A DNA stretch of 64,000 bases from CAZFBA01 sp964517135 (GCA_964517135.1 CAZFBA010000008.1:54414-118413); one strand, 5' to 3'. Counted from the stretch's first letter, positions 8,817 through 18,275 are shown. The notes: a model not told the origin generated them from the sequence alone. Numbers and translations: made by a program.

Positions 8817-9060
8817 TTAGAGCTATTTTTGTTGTGAAAATACTCATCATGTGTTGGTTGCCTTAAAGTAAATCTATGTATTTCTTTTTAATATTGTATC
8901 TTTCAATATGAGTCTTCTGTATAGTTTGTGGCCAGGTGCGTTTATTCCTTTGTAACGCTTTTATTAAAAATTTGCAGTTTTTACAACAACCATTAAAATT
9001 ATATTGAAGGTTTAAAAACCTGTAGTTTGTTAGCTGGATGCAGTAAAAACAGGTAATCAA

Positions 9061-9606
9061 TTGAGTAATAACTGGTTAGAGCTAAGAGAAGCGACGCAAG
9101 AGCTTGATATGGAGCTTGAGTATCTTTGTGAACTGGTAATTAACGGTCAGGTAAGAACAACAACAGATAAGGATAGGCTATTGATTGATTTGACCAGTGT
9201 GCCGATTGTTGATGAAAGAGATAATCTTCTTGATGCAGAGCAGTATGACTCACTTGAACAGGAAGTAGAATCTTTAAAACTTGAATGTGCTTGGCTTAAA
9301 TCTGAAAATATGAGAAGTGACCGTATTATCAATGAATATTTTGATAAATTTACTGATTTAAAGAAGATTCAGGAAGAACTTGTTCAGATTATCAATCAGC
9401 AGTCAGAAATTATAAGAGAATTAAAGGGATATTCTAAGCCAAAAAAGCAAAACATTAAAAAAGTTAAACCGAAAAGGAATTCAGTTCTATCTTTGTGGAT
9501 GTTTTTTCCTATTGCAGGTCTTTTTCTGACAGCGTTTATAGAAGTTGTTAGAACCTATCAGATCAGCAATGTCTCTGATTTCCTGAAATTAATCGGGGTT
9601 GTTTAG
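9061..9606 (+). CDS. Putative tail-anchored coiled-coil protein with excisionase/MerR-like N-terminus
   Basis: 181 residues from a TTG at 9061 with AGG 7-8 nt upstream. The N-terminal ~45 residues (WLELREATQELDMELEYLC, then INGQVRTT) resemble the small winged-helix HTH of excisionase/MerR-type proteins. Residues about 60-115 form a heptad-rich coiled coil and residues 142-160 a single transmembrane helix near the C-terminus, preceded by a Lys/Pro-rich basic patch. That layout fits a membrane-tethered DNA- or protein-binding factor. No close named family is recognised, and the HTH call is fold-level inference. The convergent truB ends 8 bp downstream. Confidence 0.65.
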   Translation: MSNNWLELREATQELDMELEYLCELVINGQVRTTTDKDRLLIDLTSVPIVDERDNLLDAEQYDSLEQEVESLKLECAWLKSENMRSDRIINEYFDKFTDLKKIQEELVQIINQQSEIIRELKGYSKPKKQNIKKVKPKRNSVLSLWMFFPIAGLFLTAFIEVVRTYQISNVSDFLKLIGVV

Positions 9607-9613
9607 TCTTTAT

Positions 9614-10510
9614 CTACATCAAAACAGTTATTGGTTGTATTTTATCCTCTATTTTCAGGTATTGACAGATAGCAACAGGCTGGTTAGTCTTTGTTAAAAG
9701 TAATAGTTTTTGATCTTCAGAGAAAAGCTCTTTTAATGGTTTAAAATGTTGTCCCTTTGTTATCCGTTCGACCTGGCCATAGCCGATAGTTAAAGAGGGT
9801 AAATTTATTAAATCTATAGGTGATGCAAGTATATCATTAACCTGATCGTTTATTGTCTTTTCTTCAAGTTCTTCAAGGGTAATGCTATCTTCAAGCCTGA
9901 GGCCAGATGAGAGGGTACGGATTAATTTACTGAGGTGAGCTCCGCAACCCAGCTCTTGACCGAGGTCATGGGCTATGCTTCGTATGTAGGTACCTTTGCT
10001 GCAATCAATGGTAAGTTTAAGTAAAGGATTTCCGTTTGCTGATTCTGACAATTCTGTTAAGCCTATATTATAGATAGTAACTGACTTTGTAGGTAGTTCA
10101 TCTACCTCTATTCCTTTTCGGGCATATTTATAGAGTTCTTTTCCCTTGTGTTTTGTCGCTGAATAAAGAGGTACCTGCTGTATGATTTCTCCCTGAAACT
10201 TTTTAAGTGCTGTTTTGACTTCGTCTATTGATACTTCCGGATTGGTTTTAGAAACAATAGAACCTTCTGCATCGTATGTATCGGTTGATATGCCTAAGGT
10301 TATTTCTGCTTTATACTGTTTATCAGTTGATAAATACTGTATTAGTCTTGTTGCTTTACCAGTACAAACAGGCAATACACCGGTTGCCATGGGGTCGAGG
10401 GTGCCTGCATGTCCGATTTTTTTCATTTTTAAGATTTTTCTTAGTTTATTAATGACATCATGAGATGTTAAACCGGCTGGTTTGTTAATGTTTAATATAC
10501 CATTAAGCAA
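9614..10510 (-). CDS. truB: tRNA pseudouridine(55) synthase
   Basis: 298 residues starting at TTG (10510), 3 nt after the rbfA stop, with GGAG about 11 nt upstream. TruB makes pseudouridine 55 in the T-loop of tRNAs. GILNINKPAGLTSHDV leads into HAGTLDPMATGVLP, which holds the catalytic Asp of the pseudouridine synthase II family. KATRLIQYL, YSATKHKGKELYKYAR and GTYIRSIAHDLG follow. The C-terminal ~75 residues are a TruB_C/PUA-like extension. It is the last gene of the rimP operon in its usual position. Confidence 0.96.
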   Translation of the reverse strand: MLNGILNINKPAGLTSHDVINKLRKILKMKKIGHAGTLDPMATGVLPVCTGKATRLIQYLSTDKQYKAEITLGISTDTYDAEGSIVSKTNPEVSIDEVKTALKKFQGEIIQQVPLYSATKHKGKELYKYARKGIEVDELPTKSVTIYNIGLTELSESANGNPLLKLTIDCSKGTYIRSIAHDLGQELGCGAHLSKLIRTLSSGLRLEDSITLEELEEKTINDQVNDILASPIDLINLPSLTIGYGQVERITKGQHFKPLKELFSEDQKLLLLTKTNQPVAICQYLKIEDKIQPITVLM

Positions 10511-10513
10511 GTT

Positions 10514-10864
10514 TTAGAGTTCTCCCTGCGATATTTTATTAATCAATTCAGTAACTCTGGAGCCTCTTTCAAGTGAATCATCTTGTTTAAACTTGATTTC
10601 GGGTGTAAATCTCATAGGTATTCTCTTGCCAACTTCGCTTCTTATAAAGCCAGTTGATGATTCAAGTGCTTCCATTGTGCTTGAGCGTTCTTCTTCGCTG
10701 CCATAAACGCTTACAAAGATTTTAGCATGTCTGCAATCGCTGGAAACTTCTACATCAGAGACAGAAACAATACCAGCTATTCTGGGATCTTTTATTTGTC
10801 TTTGAAGCAAGTCACTTATCTCACGTATAAGAGCTTTTCGTACTTTATCTGATCTGCTAACCAT
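10514..10864 (-). CDS. rbfA: 30S ribosome-binding factor A
   Basis: 116 residues with GAGGAAG before the ATG. A KH-like fold, with R-x2-KV-RKALIREISDLL at the N-terminus and DPRIAGIVSVSDVEVSSDCRHAKIFVSV as the core, identifies RbfA. It binds the 30S subunit during late 16S maturation and cold adaptation. Length and position between infB and truB are canonical. Confidence 0.95.
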   Translation of the reverse strand: MVSRSDKVRKALIREISDLLQRQIKDPRIAGIVSVSDVEVSSDCRHAKIFVSVYGSEEERSSTMEALESSTGFIRSEVGKRIPMRFTPEIKFKQDDSLERGSRVTELINKISQGEL

Positions 10865-10897
10865 TCTTTCTTCCTCACTATGGTTGTTAATTGAGAA

Positions 10898-13723
10898 TTA
10901 GTTAAGGCTTTCTCTTTCTATTTCTACTAACTGGCTGACTTTGATTAAGTCTCCTTCTCTGAGGTCATTGAATTTGTTAAATGATATGCCGCATTCAAAT
11001 CCTGATTGAACTTCTTTGGCATCGTCTTTGAATCGTTTCAGGTTATCCAGATTGCCTCTAAAAATTTCTTTGTTTTCTCTTAGTACGGTTGCAATACGAT
11101 TCCGGACAATTTTTCCTTCAAGAACATAGCAGCCTGCGATAACAAAGTTTTTACCAACGGTAAATAGGTTTCTGACTTCTGCTGTGCCCAGTTCAATTTC
11201 TTTTAACTCGGGTTTAAGTAGGCCAAGCATGGTTTTTTCTATATCTTCTGAAATCTGATAAATGATATCGTATGTTCTTATAGTAACCTGTCCTTCAGAG
11301 TTTATTTTTGCAACATTAGGGTCTTCTTTGGATCTAAAACCTATGATCATAGCATTACTTGTTGATGCCAGCATTACATCGGCTTCTGTTATGTCTCCAA
11401 CGCCTGTGTGTATTGTTTTTACAGATACTTCCCGGGATTTTAATTCCTGTAAGACGGCTTCAACAGCTTTTACTGAACCGTCAGAATCTGCTTTAATTAT
11501 AATATTGAGTTCTTTGATTCTTTCTTCTTCATCTTTTTTGAGTTTGGCTTTGAATATAGAGTCTTTTTGCAGTTTTGTAGAAGCTGAAGAAGAGAATTTA
11601 CGTTCTTTTTCTTCTCCTTTACGTTTGTTAATTATTTGTTTGAGATCTTTGTCATCATTAACAATTTCGAAAATGTCTCCTGCTTCTGGCACTTCATTGA
11701 GTCCGAGTATTTCTACTGGTGTGCTGGGGCCTGCTTCATTAACTCTTTCACCCATATCATTTATGAGTGCTCTAACTTTGCCACCGACGCTTCCTACTAC
11801 AATGTAGTCACCGATTTTCAGTGTGCCATTTTGAACTATAACTGTTGCCAGTGGGCCTTTTCCTTTATCGAGTTCTGATTCAATGACTGCTCCTGTTGCT
11901 TTTGCTGTGGGATCAGCTTTAAGCTCCTGCACTTCTGCGACCAGTGCAAGCATTTCGAGAAGATCATTAATACCATCTCCTTTGAGGGCACTAATTGGAA
12001 CAGTTATTGTTTCTCCTCCCCATTCTTCTGGAAGCAGTTCATGTTCAGTTAATTGCTGTAATATTCTATCTTTTTCAGCACCTGCTTTGTCCATCTTGTT
12101 TATTGCTATTACTATAGGTACTTTTGCAGCTTTTGCGTGGTTTATAGCTTCTATTGTTTGTGGCATAATGCCATCATCTGCTGCGACGATAAGGACAGCG
12201 ATGTCAGTAACCTTAGCTCCACGTGCTCTCATAGCTGTAAAAGCGTGGTGGCCGGGAGTATCTATAAAGGTTACTTTCTTTCCGTCTTCTAGTTGAGCAG
12301 TGTAGGCGCCGATAGTTTGTGTAATACCTCCTACTTCAGCGTCTACAAGTTTTTGTTTTGATTTTCTTATAGAGTCAAGGAGGGTAGTTTTTCCGTGGTC
12401 GACATGGCCCAATATTGTTACAATAGGGGCACGTGGCACGAGTTTGCTTTCATCTATATCAAGCCTTTTGGCTGGTTCTTTAGTGCTTTCTGTTGATGCT
12501 TCAGTTTTTTGGCCTTCACTGGTTGCTTGTTTGATTGTATATCCAAGTTTTTCAGTGACTTCTATAGCTGAATCCTGCGTAATTGTTTCGTTTAATGTTG
12601 CAAATATTCCCATTTTCATTAACTCTTTAATTATTTCTGTGGGGCTTAAAACAAGTATTTCTCCGAGTTCAGCGATTGTAAGTGCGCCTAGGATGGCTAC
12701 TTCTGTTGGCTTTTCAGGCTCTTCAACTTTTTTTTCTTGTTTTTTCTTTTTAAATACCTCGGTGATAGGTTTTAAATCTTGAAATTTGTTTTTATCTTTT
12801 TGAAAATAGTCTTTTTTCTTTTGAGATTCCTTTTTGTGGGCAGGTTTACCAGGGCGTTGTGTTTGTGTATCAGGTGTTTCAGCAACTGGTTTCGTTTTAG
12901 CCGGGCTAAATTTTGGTTTTTCTTTCGGTCTAACTTCAGGTTTATGAGGTTTAAATTCTTTTTTGATTTTGGTTTGTGGTTCCTCGGGCTTTTGCCGTGT
13001 TTCAGCTGATTGTTCAGATGGTTTGCTGACAGGTTTTTGATGTTGTCCTGGGTGTAGAGGAGCCGGTTTAGCTACTTTTTGTGTATGATTGGTTTGAGTT
13101 GTGCTGGCTTCTCTTTGTGGTGTTTGAAATCTTCTGCCACTGTATTTGCTAACTTTGCCTTCAGTTCTTGTTTTTCCTTCGGGTTTATGTCTGTATTTAT
13201 CTCCAGATACGTGATAGAGTCTTTCGGCAGTTCTTTTTTTGTCAGTTTCTTTTGTTGCTGTAGGTGATTTATGAGTTTTTTGTTGATGCTGTTGTGTTTG
13301 GGGTTGTCTTTCTGTCCTGTAAAAGGGTTTATTTTCTAGTTGTGGAGTAGGTCTTTTATAGTCAGTCTGTTCTGGCTTCTGGTAGGATGGTTTTCTTTCT
13401 CTGGGCTGGCTTACGGTATCTTTTTGAGGAGTTTGTTTCGGGGGCTCTTGTTTTTGCTGTGGCTCTTCTCTGGGTGGGTAATCAGGTTTTTTTTCTGGTA
13501 TAACCTTTTCAGGTTCTGGTTTAGGTGCTTCTTTAACAGTTGCATCAGAACTTTTTTCAGCGTTAAGAATCTTTTTCAGCTGATCTGCCTCTTCAATACT
13601 TATTGTGCTGGAGTGGCTTTTGACTGTTATCTTTAGTTTATCTTTTAAAATAGTTATCAGAACCTTGTTAGGGGTGCCCAGTTCCCTTGCAAGGTCATAT
13701 ATTCTTACCTTATCCGTAGCCAT
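10898..13723 (-). CDS. infB: Translation initiation factor IF-2
   Basis: 941 residues. An N-terminal IF2_N module (about 3-52) is followed by a ~270-residue linker very rich in Lys, Pro, Gln and Glu. A second IF2_N module lies near 345-395. The GTPase domain begins at about 433 with APIVTILGHVDHGKTTLLDS (G1), then DTPGHHAF (G3) and NKMDKA (G4). Domain II, domain III and the fMet-tRNA-binding C2 domain follow, ending in GFECGISFNKFNDLREGD. It delivers initiator tRNA to the 30S P site. The long linker makes it resemble cyanobacterial-type IF-2 in length. The ATG at 13723 lies about 14 nt after a GAGGAG. Confidence 0.97.
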   Translation of the reverse strand: MATDKVRIYDLARELGTPNKVLITILKDKLKITVKSHSSTISIEEADQLKKILNAEKSSDATVKEAPKPEPEKVIPEKKPDYPPREEPQQKQEPPKQTPQKDTVSQPRERKPSYQKPEQTDYKRPTPQLENKPFYRTERQPQTQQHQQKTHKSPTATKETDKKRTAERLYHVSGDKYRHKPEGKTRTEGKVSKYSGRRFQTPQREASTTQTNHTQKVAKPAPLHPGQHQKPVSKPSEQSAETRQKPEEPQTKIKKEFKPHKPEVRPKEKPKFSPAKTKPVAETPDTQTQRPGKPAHKKESQKKKDYFQKDKNKFQDLKPITEVFKKKKQEKKVEEPEKPTEVAILGALTIAELGEILVLSPTEIIKELMKMGIFATLNETITQDSAIEVTEKLGYTIKQATSEGQKTEASTESTKEPAKRLDIDESKLVPRAPIVTILGHVDHGKTTLLDSIRKSKQKLVDAEVGGITQTIGAYTAQLEDGKKVTFIDTPGHHAFTAMRARGAKVTDIAVLIVAADDGIMPQTIEAINHAKAAKVPIVIAINKMDKAGAEKDRILQQLTEHELLPEEWGGETITVPISALKGDGINDLLEMLALVAEVQELKADPTAKATGAVIESELDKGKGPLATVIVQNGTLKIGDYIVVGSVGGKVRALINDMGERVNEAGPSTPVEILGLNEVPEAGDIFEIVNDDKDLKQIINKRKGEEKERKFSSSASTKLQKDSIFKAKLKKDEEERIKELNIIIKADSDGSVKAVEAVLQELKSREVSVKTIHTGVGDITEADVMLASTSNAMIIGFRSKEDPNVAKINSEGQVTIRTYDIIYQISEDIEKTMLGLLKPELKEIELGTAEVRNLFTVGKNFVIAGCYVLEGKIVRNRIATVLRENKEIFRGNLDNLKRFKDDAKEVQSGFECGISFNKFNDLREGDLIKVSQLVEIERESLN

Positions 13724-13787
13724 ATCTTAAAATTCTACTCCTCTAATTACCTATCAATTGTATCATATCATTTTAAAAGAATAATTA

Positions 13788-14039
13788 CTATTTGACCATT
13801 CTCTGTAACATTTCAGTGATCTGATTGTTAAGTTTTGTATGTAACGCTTTTTGCAATTTTCCTTTTTTCAGAGCGGTTTCAATACATGATTTATTGTAAC
13901 AAATGTATGCACTTCGGCCCTGAATCCTTGAACATGGCTGTATGTACAGTTTTTGGGCCTTATGCTCTTTTAGTATTCTTATGAGTTCAGTACGTGGAAA
14001 GTATTTTCTGCAGCATACGCATTGTCTTTGCGGTATCAA
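13788..14039 (-). CDS. ylxR: YlxR (DUF448) RNA-binding protein
   Basis: 83 residues from a TTG whose codon overlaps the nusA stop (TTGA), with AGGAAG upstream. The family signature is clear: RQCVCCRKYFPRTELIRI at the N-terminus and IQGRSAYIC in the middle, with several cysteines. YlxR is a small RNA/nucleoid-associated protein co-conserved between nusA and infB and reported to affect RNase P and transcription in Gram-positives. The ribosomal L7Ae-like YlxQ that often follows is absent. Confidence 0.93.
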   Translation of the reverse strand: MIPQRQCVCCRKYFPRTELIRILKEHKAQKLYIQPCSRIQGRSAYICYNKSCIETALKKGKLQKALHTKLNNQITEMLQRMVK

Positions 14040-15145
14040 TACTCCTCTTCCTCGTAGTATTCTTCTTCTACCAGGAATGATTCATCATTTTCAATCTGGC
14101 TAAGGCTCTTAATATCTAATTTCCAGCTGGTAAGCTTAACAGCAAGTCTTACGTTTTGGCCTTCTTTTCCTATAGCAAGGCTGAGCTGATCATCAGGTAC
14201 TACAACGAGAGCTTGTTGACTTGACGGATCATCATTTAATATTTCGACAGAGATGATTTTAGCTGGTGAAAGTGCATTCATAATGAATTCTACCGGGTCA
14301 GGTGAATGTCTTATGATATCAATTTTTTCACTTTTTAATTCATTAACAATAGCTTGAATCCTGCTGCCTCTTGGGCCTATACATGCTCCAACAGGATCTA
14401 CTTCAGGGTCTGAGCTGGCAACAGCAATTTTTGTCCTATAACCTGCTTCTCTTGCAATAGATTTAATTTCGACGATGCCGTCTTCTATTTCTGGTACTTC
14501 AAGTTCAAAGAGTTCTTGAACGATCATAGCGTGTACCTGTGAGACGATGACTCGTGGCAATCTGGATGTTTCAGTTACGTCAAGGACATAGACTCTCAGT
14601 CTGTTTCCTGGTCTGTAATATTCACCCTGTATCTGTTCTCTTGGTGGCAATATTGCTTCTGTTCTGCCGATGCTGATGACAACGTTTCGGCCTTCCAGAC
14701 GTTGTATTATGCCTGTTGTCATGGTTCCTTTTTTATCCATGAATTCTTCAAGAATCAGGCGACGTTCAGCTTCTCTGATTCTTTGTGTTATGACCTGTTT
14801 TGCAGCCTGTGCAGCTATGCGTCCGAAGTCTTCGGGTGTTACTTCTTCTGTTATTATGCTTCCTATAGTTACTGTTTCGTCTCTTTCTCTGGCTTCTTCA
14901 ATTGTTATTTCAGTCTGCTCGTTGGTTATATTTTCAACGACAATTTTTTCAGAGTAAATACCTATTTCTCCTGATTTCTCGTCTATCTTTGCATATATAC
15001 CGGTAGTATCTGGTTTTTTGCTATATTTTCGGTATGCAGCCATCATGGCGTCGCAGAGAGAGTCCAGTACTACAGCTTTAGGTATTCCTCTTTCCCGTTC
15101 TAGCTGGTCGGTAGCTTCCATTAAGGCTGAACCAATTTTAATCAC
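14036..15145 (-). CDS. nusA: Transcription elongation/termination factor NusA
   Basis: 369 residues from a GTG at 15145 with AAGGAG 8 nt upstream. The N-terminal RNAP-binding domain (1-125) is followed by S1 (about 130-200, KGTMTTGIIQRLEGRNVVISIG) and tandem KH domains (about 200-345, containing DPVGACIGPRGSRIQAIVNEL and LAIGKEGQNVRLAVKLT). It ends with an acidic Glu/Tyr tail and lacks the C-terminal repeats of enterobacterial NusA, giving the short form seen in cyanobacteria and Firmicutes. NusA stimulates pausing and intrinsic termination; a terminator hairpin just upstream of rimP makes autoregulation plausible. Confidence 0.96.
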   Translation of the reverse strand: MIKIGSALMEATDQLERERGIPKAVVLDSLCDAMMAAYRKYSKKPDTTGIYAKIDEKSGEIGIYSEKIVVENITNEQTEITIEEARERDETVTIGSIITEEVTPEDFGRIAAQAAKQVITQRIREAERRLILEEFMDKKGTMTTGIIQRLEGRNVVISIGRTEAILPPREQIQGEYYRPGNRLRVYVLDVTETSRLPRVIVSQVHAMIVQELFELEVPEIEDGIVEIKSIAREAGYRTKIAVASSDPEVDPVGACIGPRGSRIQAIVNELKSEKIDIIRHSPDPVEFIMNALSPAKIISVEILNDDPSSQQALVVVPDDQLSLAIGKEGQNVRLAVKLTSWKLDIKSLSQIENDESFLVEEEYYEEEEY

Positions 15146-15166
15146 AGTTTATTCTCCTTATGTTAA

Positions 15167-15682
15167 TTAGCCTTCTAGTTGAATAGTTTTGATTCCTTTA
15201 AGTTTATATCTTTTTTGTTGGTTATCTTTTTCAATGATTGCTTCTTCCATGTTGTCAGAGAGTCCAATTAGTTTTCCAGTAATGGTGGATGTGGTTTCTT
15301 TTTCAGCGAGTTCTTTTTTCAGGGTTATTTTTACTTCTCTATCTTTGAAAACAGTATATTCTACAGGGTTTTTAAGTTTTCTATTAATCCCGGGGCTGCT
15401 AACTTCAAGAGAATAAGAAACAGGTATCAGGTTTGATTCATCCAGTTTTGCATTCAGTGTTCTTGTCATATTAACACAATCTTCATGATCTACAGGTTTT
15501 TCAGGGTTATAAATAAAGATCCTTAAGAAATACTGTCCTTTTTCTTTGTTGAATGTTGTTTCCAAAACAATTAAATTAAGATCTCCGGCGGTTTCTTCTA
15601 CCACTGGTATCAGGTTTTCAATTATCTGCTGTCGGTTAACAGATATTTCAGGGTCAGCTTTTTTTTTAGAACTTTTAGACAT
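15167..15682 (-). CDS. rimP: Ribosome maturation factor RimP
   Basis: 171 residues using the ATG at 15682 (MSKSSKKKAD). An in-frame GTG at 15715 would add MFYPLFCLRIL, but that codon lies inside the terminator hairpin. RimP assists 30S assembly. The family pattern is present: an N-terminal alpha/beta domain with NLIVLETTFNKEKGQYFLRIFI, then DCVNMTRTLNAKLDE and the hallmark SYSLEVSSPGINR leading into the C-terminal SH3-like domain. It is the first gene of the operon. The Shine-Dalgarno at 15682 is weak (AAGAA), so translation could be coupled to the leader structure. Confidence 0.93.
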   Translation of the reverse strand: MSKSSKKKADPEISVNRQQIIENLIPVVEETAGDLNLIVLETTFNKEKGQYFLRIFIYNPEKPVDHEDCVNMTRTLNAKLDESNLIPVSYSLEVSSPGINRKLKNPVEYTVFKDREVKITLKKELAEKETTSTITGKLIGLSDNMEEAIIEKDNQQKRYKLKGIKTIQLEG

Positions 15683-15695
15683 AAGTATTCTTAAA

Positions 15696-15720
15696 CAAAA
15701 AAGTGGGTAGAACACCCACT
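15696..15720 (-). terminator. Intrinsic terminator hairpin in the rimP-nusA-infB leader (candidate attenuator)
   Basis: On the minus strand a perfect 7-bp stem (AGTGGGT / ACCCACT, 15714-15720 with 15702-15708) encloses a 5-nt loop and is followed directly by TTTTTGTTT. No minus-strand gene lies upstream, so it sits between the promoter and rimP. NusA itself is encoded downstream, and NusA-dependent control of this operon is known in E. coli. Attenuation here is inference. Confidence 0.7.
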
Positions 15721-15743
15721 CCCTGTAACGAGAAGCAATTAGT

Positions 15744-15772
15744 ATATTAGCACGTAGTCAATGAAATGACAA
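15744..15772 (-). promoter_or_regulatory. Promoter of the rimP-nusA-infB operon
   Basis: Minus-strand -35 TTGTCA (complement of 15767-15772) and -10 TAATAT (complement of 15744-15749) have a 17-bp spacer. The predicted start near 15737 places the terminator hairpin about 17-20 nt into the transcript. Confidence 0.55.
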
Positions 15773-16004
15773 TATTCTATTTTGATTTCATTAGTGCATT
15801 GCAATTAAAAAAAGAGTTTGTTAAAAATTAAAGAACATCAGTTTAAATCTGTTAAGCTTTTGTAACCTTATTTTGGCTGTATTATTAAATATTACAATCC
15901 GTAATGACATGCGTTACCATGAAACAAATCAATTTTTTGTAGTATTTATAAAATTAATTGCTGCGTTAAACTGAACTAGAGATCTTTTGAGAGGAATAAA
16001 TAAT
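15773..16004. other. Divergent intergenic region between rimP and pgpH
   Basis: AT-rich, with no ORF or RNA gene seen. It carries the GAGGA ribosome site for pgpH at 15991-15995. No convincing -35/-10 pair for pgpH could be chosen. Confidence 0.5.
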
Positions 16005-18275
16005 TTGACGATCACTGATAGTGAAAATAAAAATAAATCAGGGCTAGCGAAATACTTTAAATATCTACTAACTCTTGAAGGAAAAAGACTTGTTATACTT
16101 GTCGTTACTCTATTATTGATTACACTGGTGCTTTCGAGTCGCTATTTTTCTTTTTATTCAGTCATTTCAAATGGTGTAAGCAACCAGACAATTGTAGCCC
16201 ATAAGACGATAGAAGTCGTGGATGAAGAAGAAACTCTGAATAGAAAGCGTGAAGAAGCAGCAAAAGTTAAACCAGTTTTGAAACCTGTTGAAGAAAATGT
16301 TGATGAAATACTCCAGGATAACCTTAGAGAGATTGAAGAGAAAATAATAGAGCTCAGACAACATTCAAAAGATGAGCCAATAAAGGATCTAGTTAAGAAT
16401 ACAAGGCTTGAATCCATAGATACAAAGATACTTAACTATCTGGTTAGAGATGCCAGTGATTATAACTGGGAAAATATTATAAGAAAAGAGGCCAGTGCAG
16501 TATTAACATCTATACTGGATAGGAAATTTACTGCAAGCGATCTGCGTGAAAGTAAATCGGGGCTCATTAGGCCATATCTTAAGAGAGCTACAACAGAAAC
16601 AAATTCTGACGCTATTGTAGCTATTGTTAGCGCTGCACTTGATAGACCTAATTATATTATTGATGAGGAAGCAACTAACATTGAACGAAAAAATAAGATG
16701 GAAACAGTTGATCCTGTTATTGTGCAATTTGAAAAAGGTCATGTAGTAGTATCAAAAGATGATAAAGTAAGCCCCAAACATTATGAAGCCCTGAAAAAGC
16801 TGGGTTATACTGTTAAGCATATTGATTGGTCCGTTATATTTGGTATTGTATGTCTTGTTATTATTGCAATATATATTGTATGGTATTACCTGTCACGCCA
16901 TGAGCCTGAATATGCTAATTCTACAAGGTATCTGGCTCTTATTGCAACAATGGTTTTAATCACTCTTATTCTTATCAGAATGATACCTTATCTTTCAAGG
17001 CTGTTTCATTTTGATATACCAGTATATGTAATACCTGTTCCGGCTATGACACTTATATTGTCGTTCTTTATTAATGCTCGTGTTGCTCTTTTATCTACTG
17101 CAATGTTATTGTTGATGGTTGGAGTGGTGTTTCATTTTTCTATTGAAGGTATTTCGGTTCTTCTAGTTGGCGTTATTGCAGCTGTGTTTGAATCCAGTAA
17201 AATGCGCTATTACAGAGATTTCTCACTAATAGAATGCGGGGTTAATGTAGGTCTGGCACAGTTATTGGTTGTGTTGTGTAATTATTTTATTACCAACAAC
17301 GTTTTTTACAGCGTTGAACTTCAGGAACTATTTATAAAATGCTGTATTGCTCTTGTAAGTGGCTTCTTAACTGGTGCTCTGACAATTGTTGCTATGCCCT
17401 ATCTGGAGGCTATTTTTAAAATTATTACTGCTCACGGCCTTATGGAGCTTGCAGACCATAACCAACCGCTTTTAAGACAGTTACAGTTTGAAGCACCAGG
17501 TACCTATCACCATAGTTTGATGGTGTCAACACTTGCAGAAGCTGCTGCAGAGGCTATAGGTGCTTCAACAGTTCTTGTAAGGGTAGGTGCATTTTATCAT
17601 GACATAGGTAAACTAAAGAGACCGGCTTATTTTATTGAAAATCAGGCTTATCTTGGTATTGAAAACCCTCATGATAAGCTTAATCCCAAGTTAAGTAAAA
17701 TGGTTCTTATGGCTCATGTCAAAGATGGCATGGATCTTGCCCGCCAATATAAGCTACCTAAAGCACTTAAAGACTTGATTAATGAGCACCACGGTGATGG
17801 AGTAATGCTTTATTTTTATCGAACTGCGCTTGAAACAGAAGGAGAAGATAAAATACACAAAGAGCAATTTAGATATTCAGGCCCTAAGCCATGTTCAAAA
17901 GAAAGTGCTATAATAATGCTTGCAGATGCAACAGAATCGGCTGTTAGATCCCTTAAAAATCCTAGTATAACTGCAATAGAAGAAAAAGTCATGACTATTA
18001 TTAATGAACGTCTTGATGATGAGCAACTTTCAGACTCTCCGCTTACATTGCGTGATATTAAAGTGATTTCTCAAACCTTCATAAGGATTCTCAAAGGAAT
18101 GCAGCACCACAGAATAGACTACCACGAAACAATACTGAAAGAACTTGGTGATAAGCACTTTGAACAGGCTAAAAATAAAATTGAAAAGATAGAAAAGCTA
18201 CAAGATAAAACAAATAAAACTGATAGTGACAATAAAAATATAGACGAAGAAACAAAAGATGAAATGCCCGGTTAG
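16005..18275 (+). CDS. pgpH: 7TM-HD family cyclic-di-AMP phosphodiesterase (PgpH-like)
   Basis: 756 residues from the TTG at 16005, which has GAGGA at good spacing; an in-frame TTG at 15987 lacks a site. An N-terminal helix (about 25-50) is followed by a ~230-residue extracytoplasmic 7TMR-HDED domain, a seven-helix 7TMR-HD membrane region (about 285-490) and a cytoplasmic HD domain. The HD domain has YHHSLMVSTLAEAAAEAIG, the metal motif FYHDIGKLKRP, and NEHHGDG. The family hydrolyses c-di-AMP in Firmicutes, and that activity is inferred here. A Lys/Asp-rich tail ends the protein. ybeY follows 12 nt later, as in the conserved phoH-pgpH-ybeY-dgkA order; phoH is not in the window. Confidence 0.93.
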   Translation: MTITDSENKNKSGLAKYFKYLLTLEGKRLVILVVTLLLITLVLSSRYFSFYSVISNGVSNQTIVAHKTIEVVDEEETLNRKREEAAKVKPVLKPVEENVDEILQDNLREIEEKIIELRQHSKDEPIKDLVKNTRLESIDTKILNYLVRDASDYNWENIIRKEASAVLTSILDRKFTASDLRESKSGLIRPYLKRATTETNSDAIVAIVSAALDRPNYIIDEEATNIERKNKMETVDPVIVQFEKGHVVVSKDDKVSPKHYEALKKLGYTVKHIDWSVIFGIVCLVIIAIYIVWYYLSRHEPEYANSTRYLALIATMVLITLILIRMIPYLSRLFHFDIPVYVIPVPAMTLILSFFINARVALLSTAMLLLMVGVVFHFSIEGISVLLVGVIAAVFESSKMRYYRDFSLIECGVNVGLAQLLVVLCNYFITNNVFYSVELQELFIKCCIALVSGFLTGALTIVAMPYLEAIFKIITAHGLMELADHNQPLLRQLQFEAPGTYHHSLMVSTLAEAAAEAIGASTVLVRVGAFYHDIGKLKRPAYFIENQAYLGIENPHDKLNPKLSKMVLMAHVKDGMDLARQYKLPKALKDLINEHHGDGVMLYFYRTALETEGEDKIHKEQFRYSGPKPCSKESAIIMLADATESAVRSLKNPSITAIEEKVMTIINERLDDEQLSDSPLTLRDIKVISQTFIRILKGMQHHRIDYHETILKELGDKHFEQAKNKIEKIEKLQDKTNKTDSDNKNIDEETKDEMPG

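Noticed and set aside
11262..13636. Several plus-strand open frames of 60-180 codons opposite infB
   Set aside because: They have no ribosome sites and Ser/Phe-rich translations typical of the antisense of a Lys/Glu/Pro-rich gene; infB is complete on the other strand.
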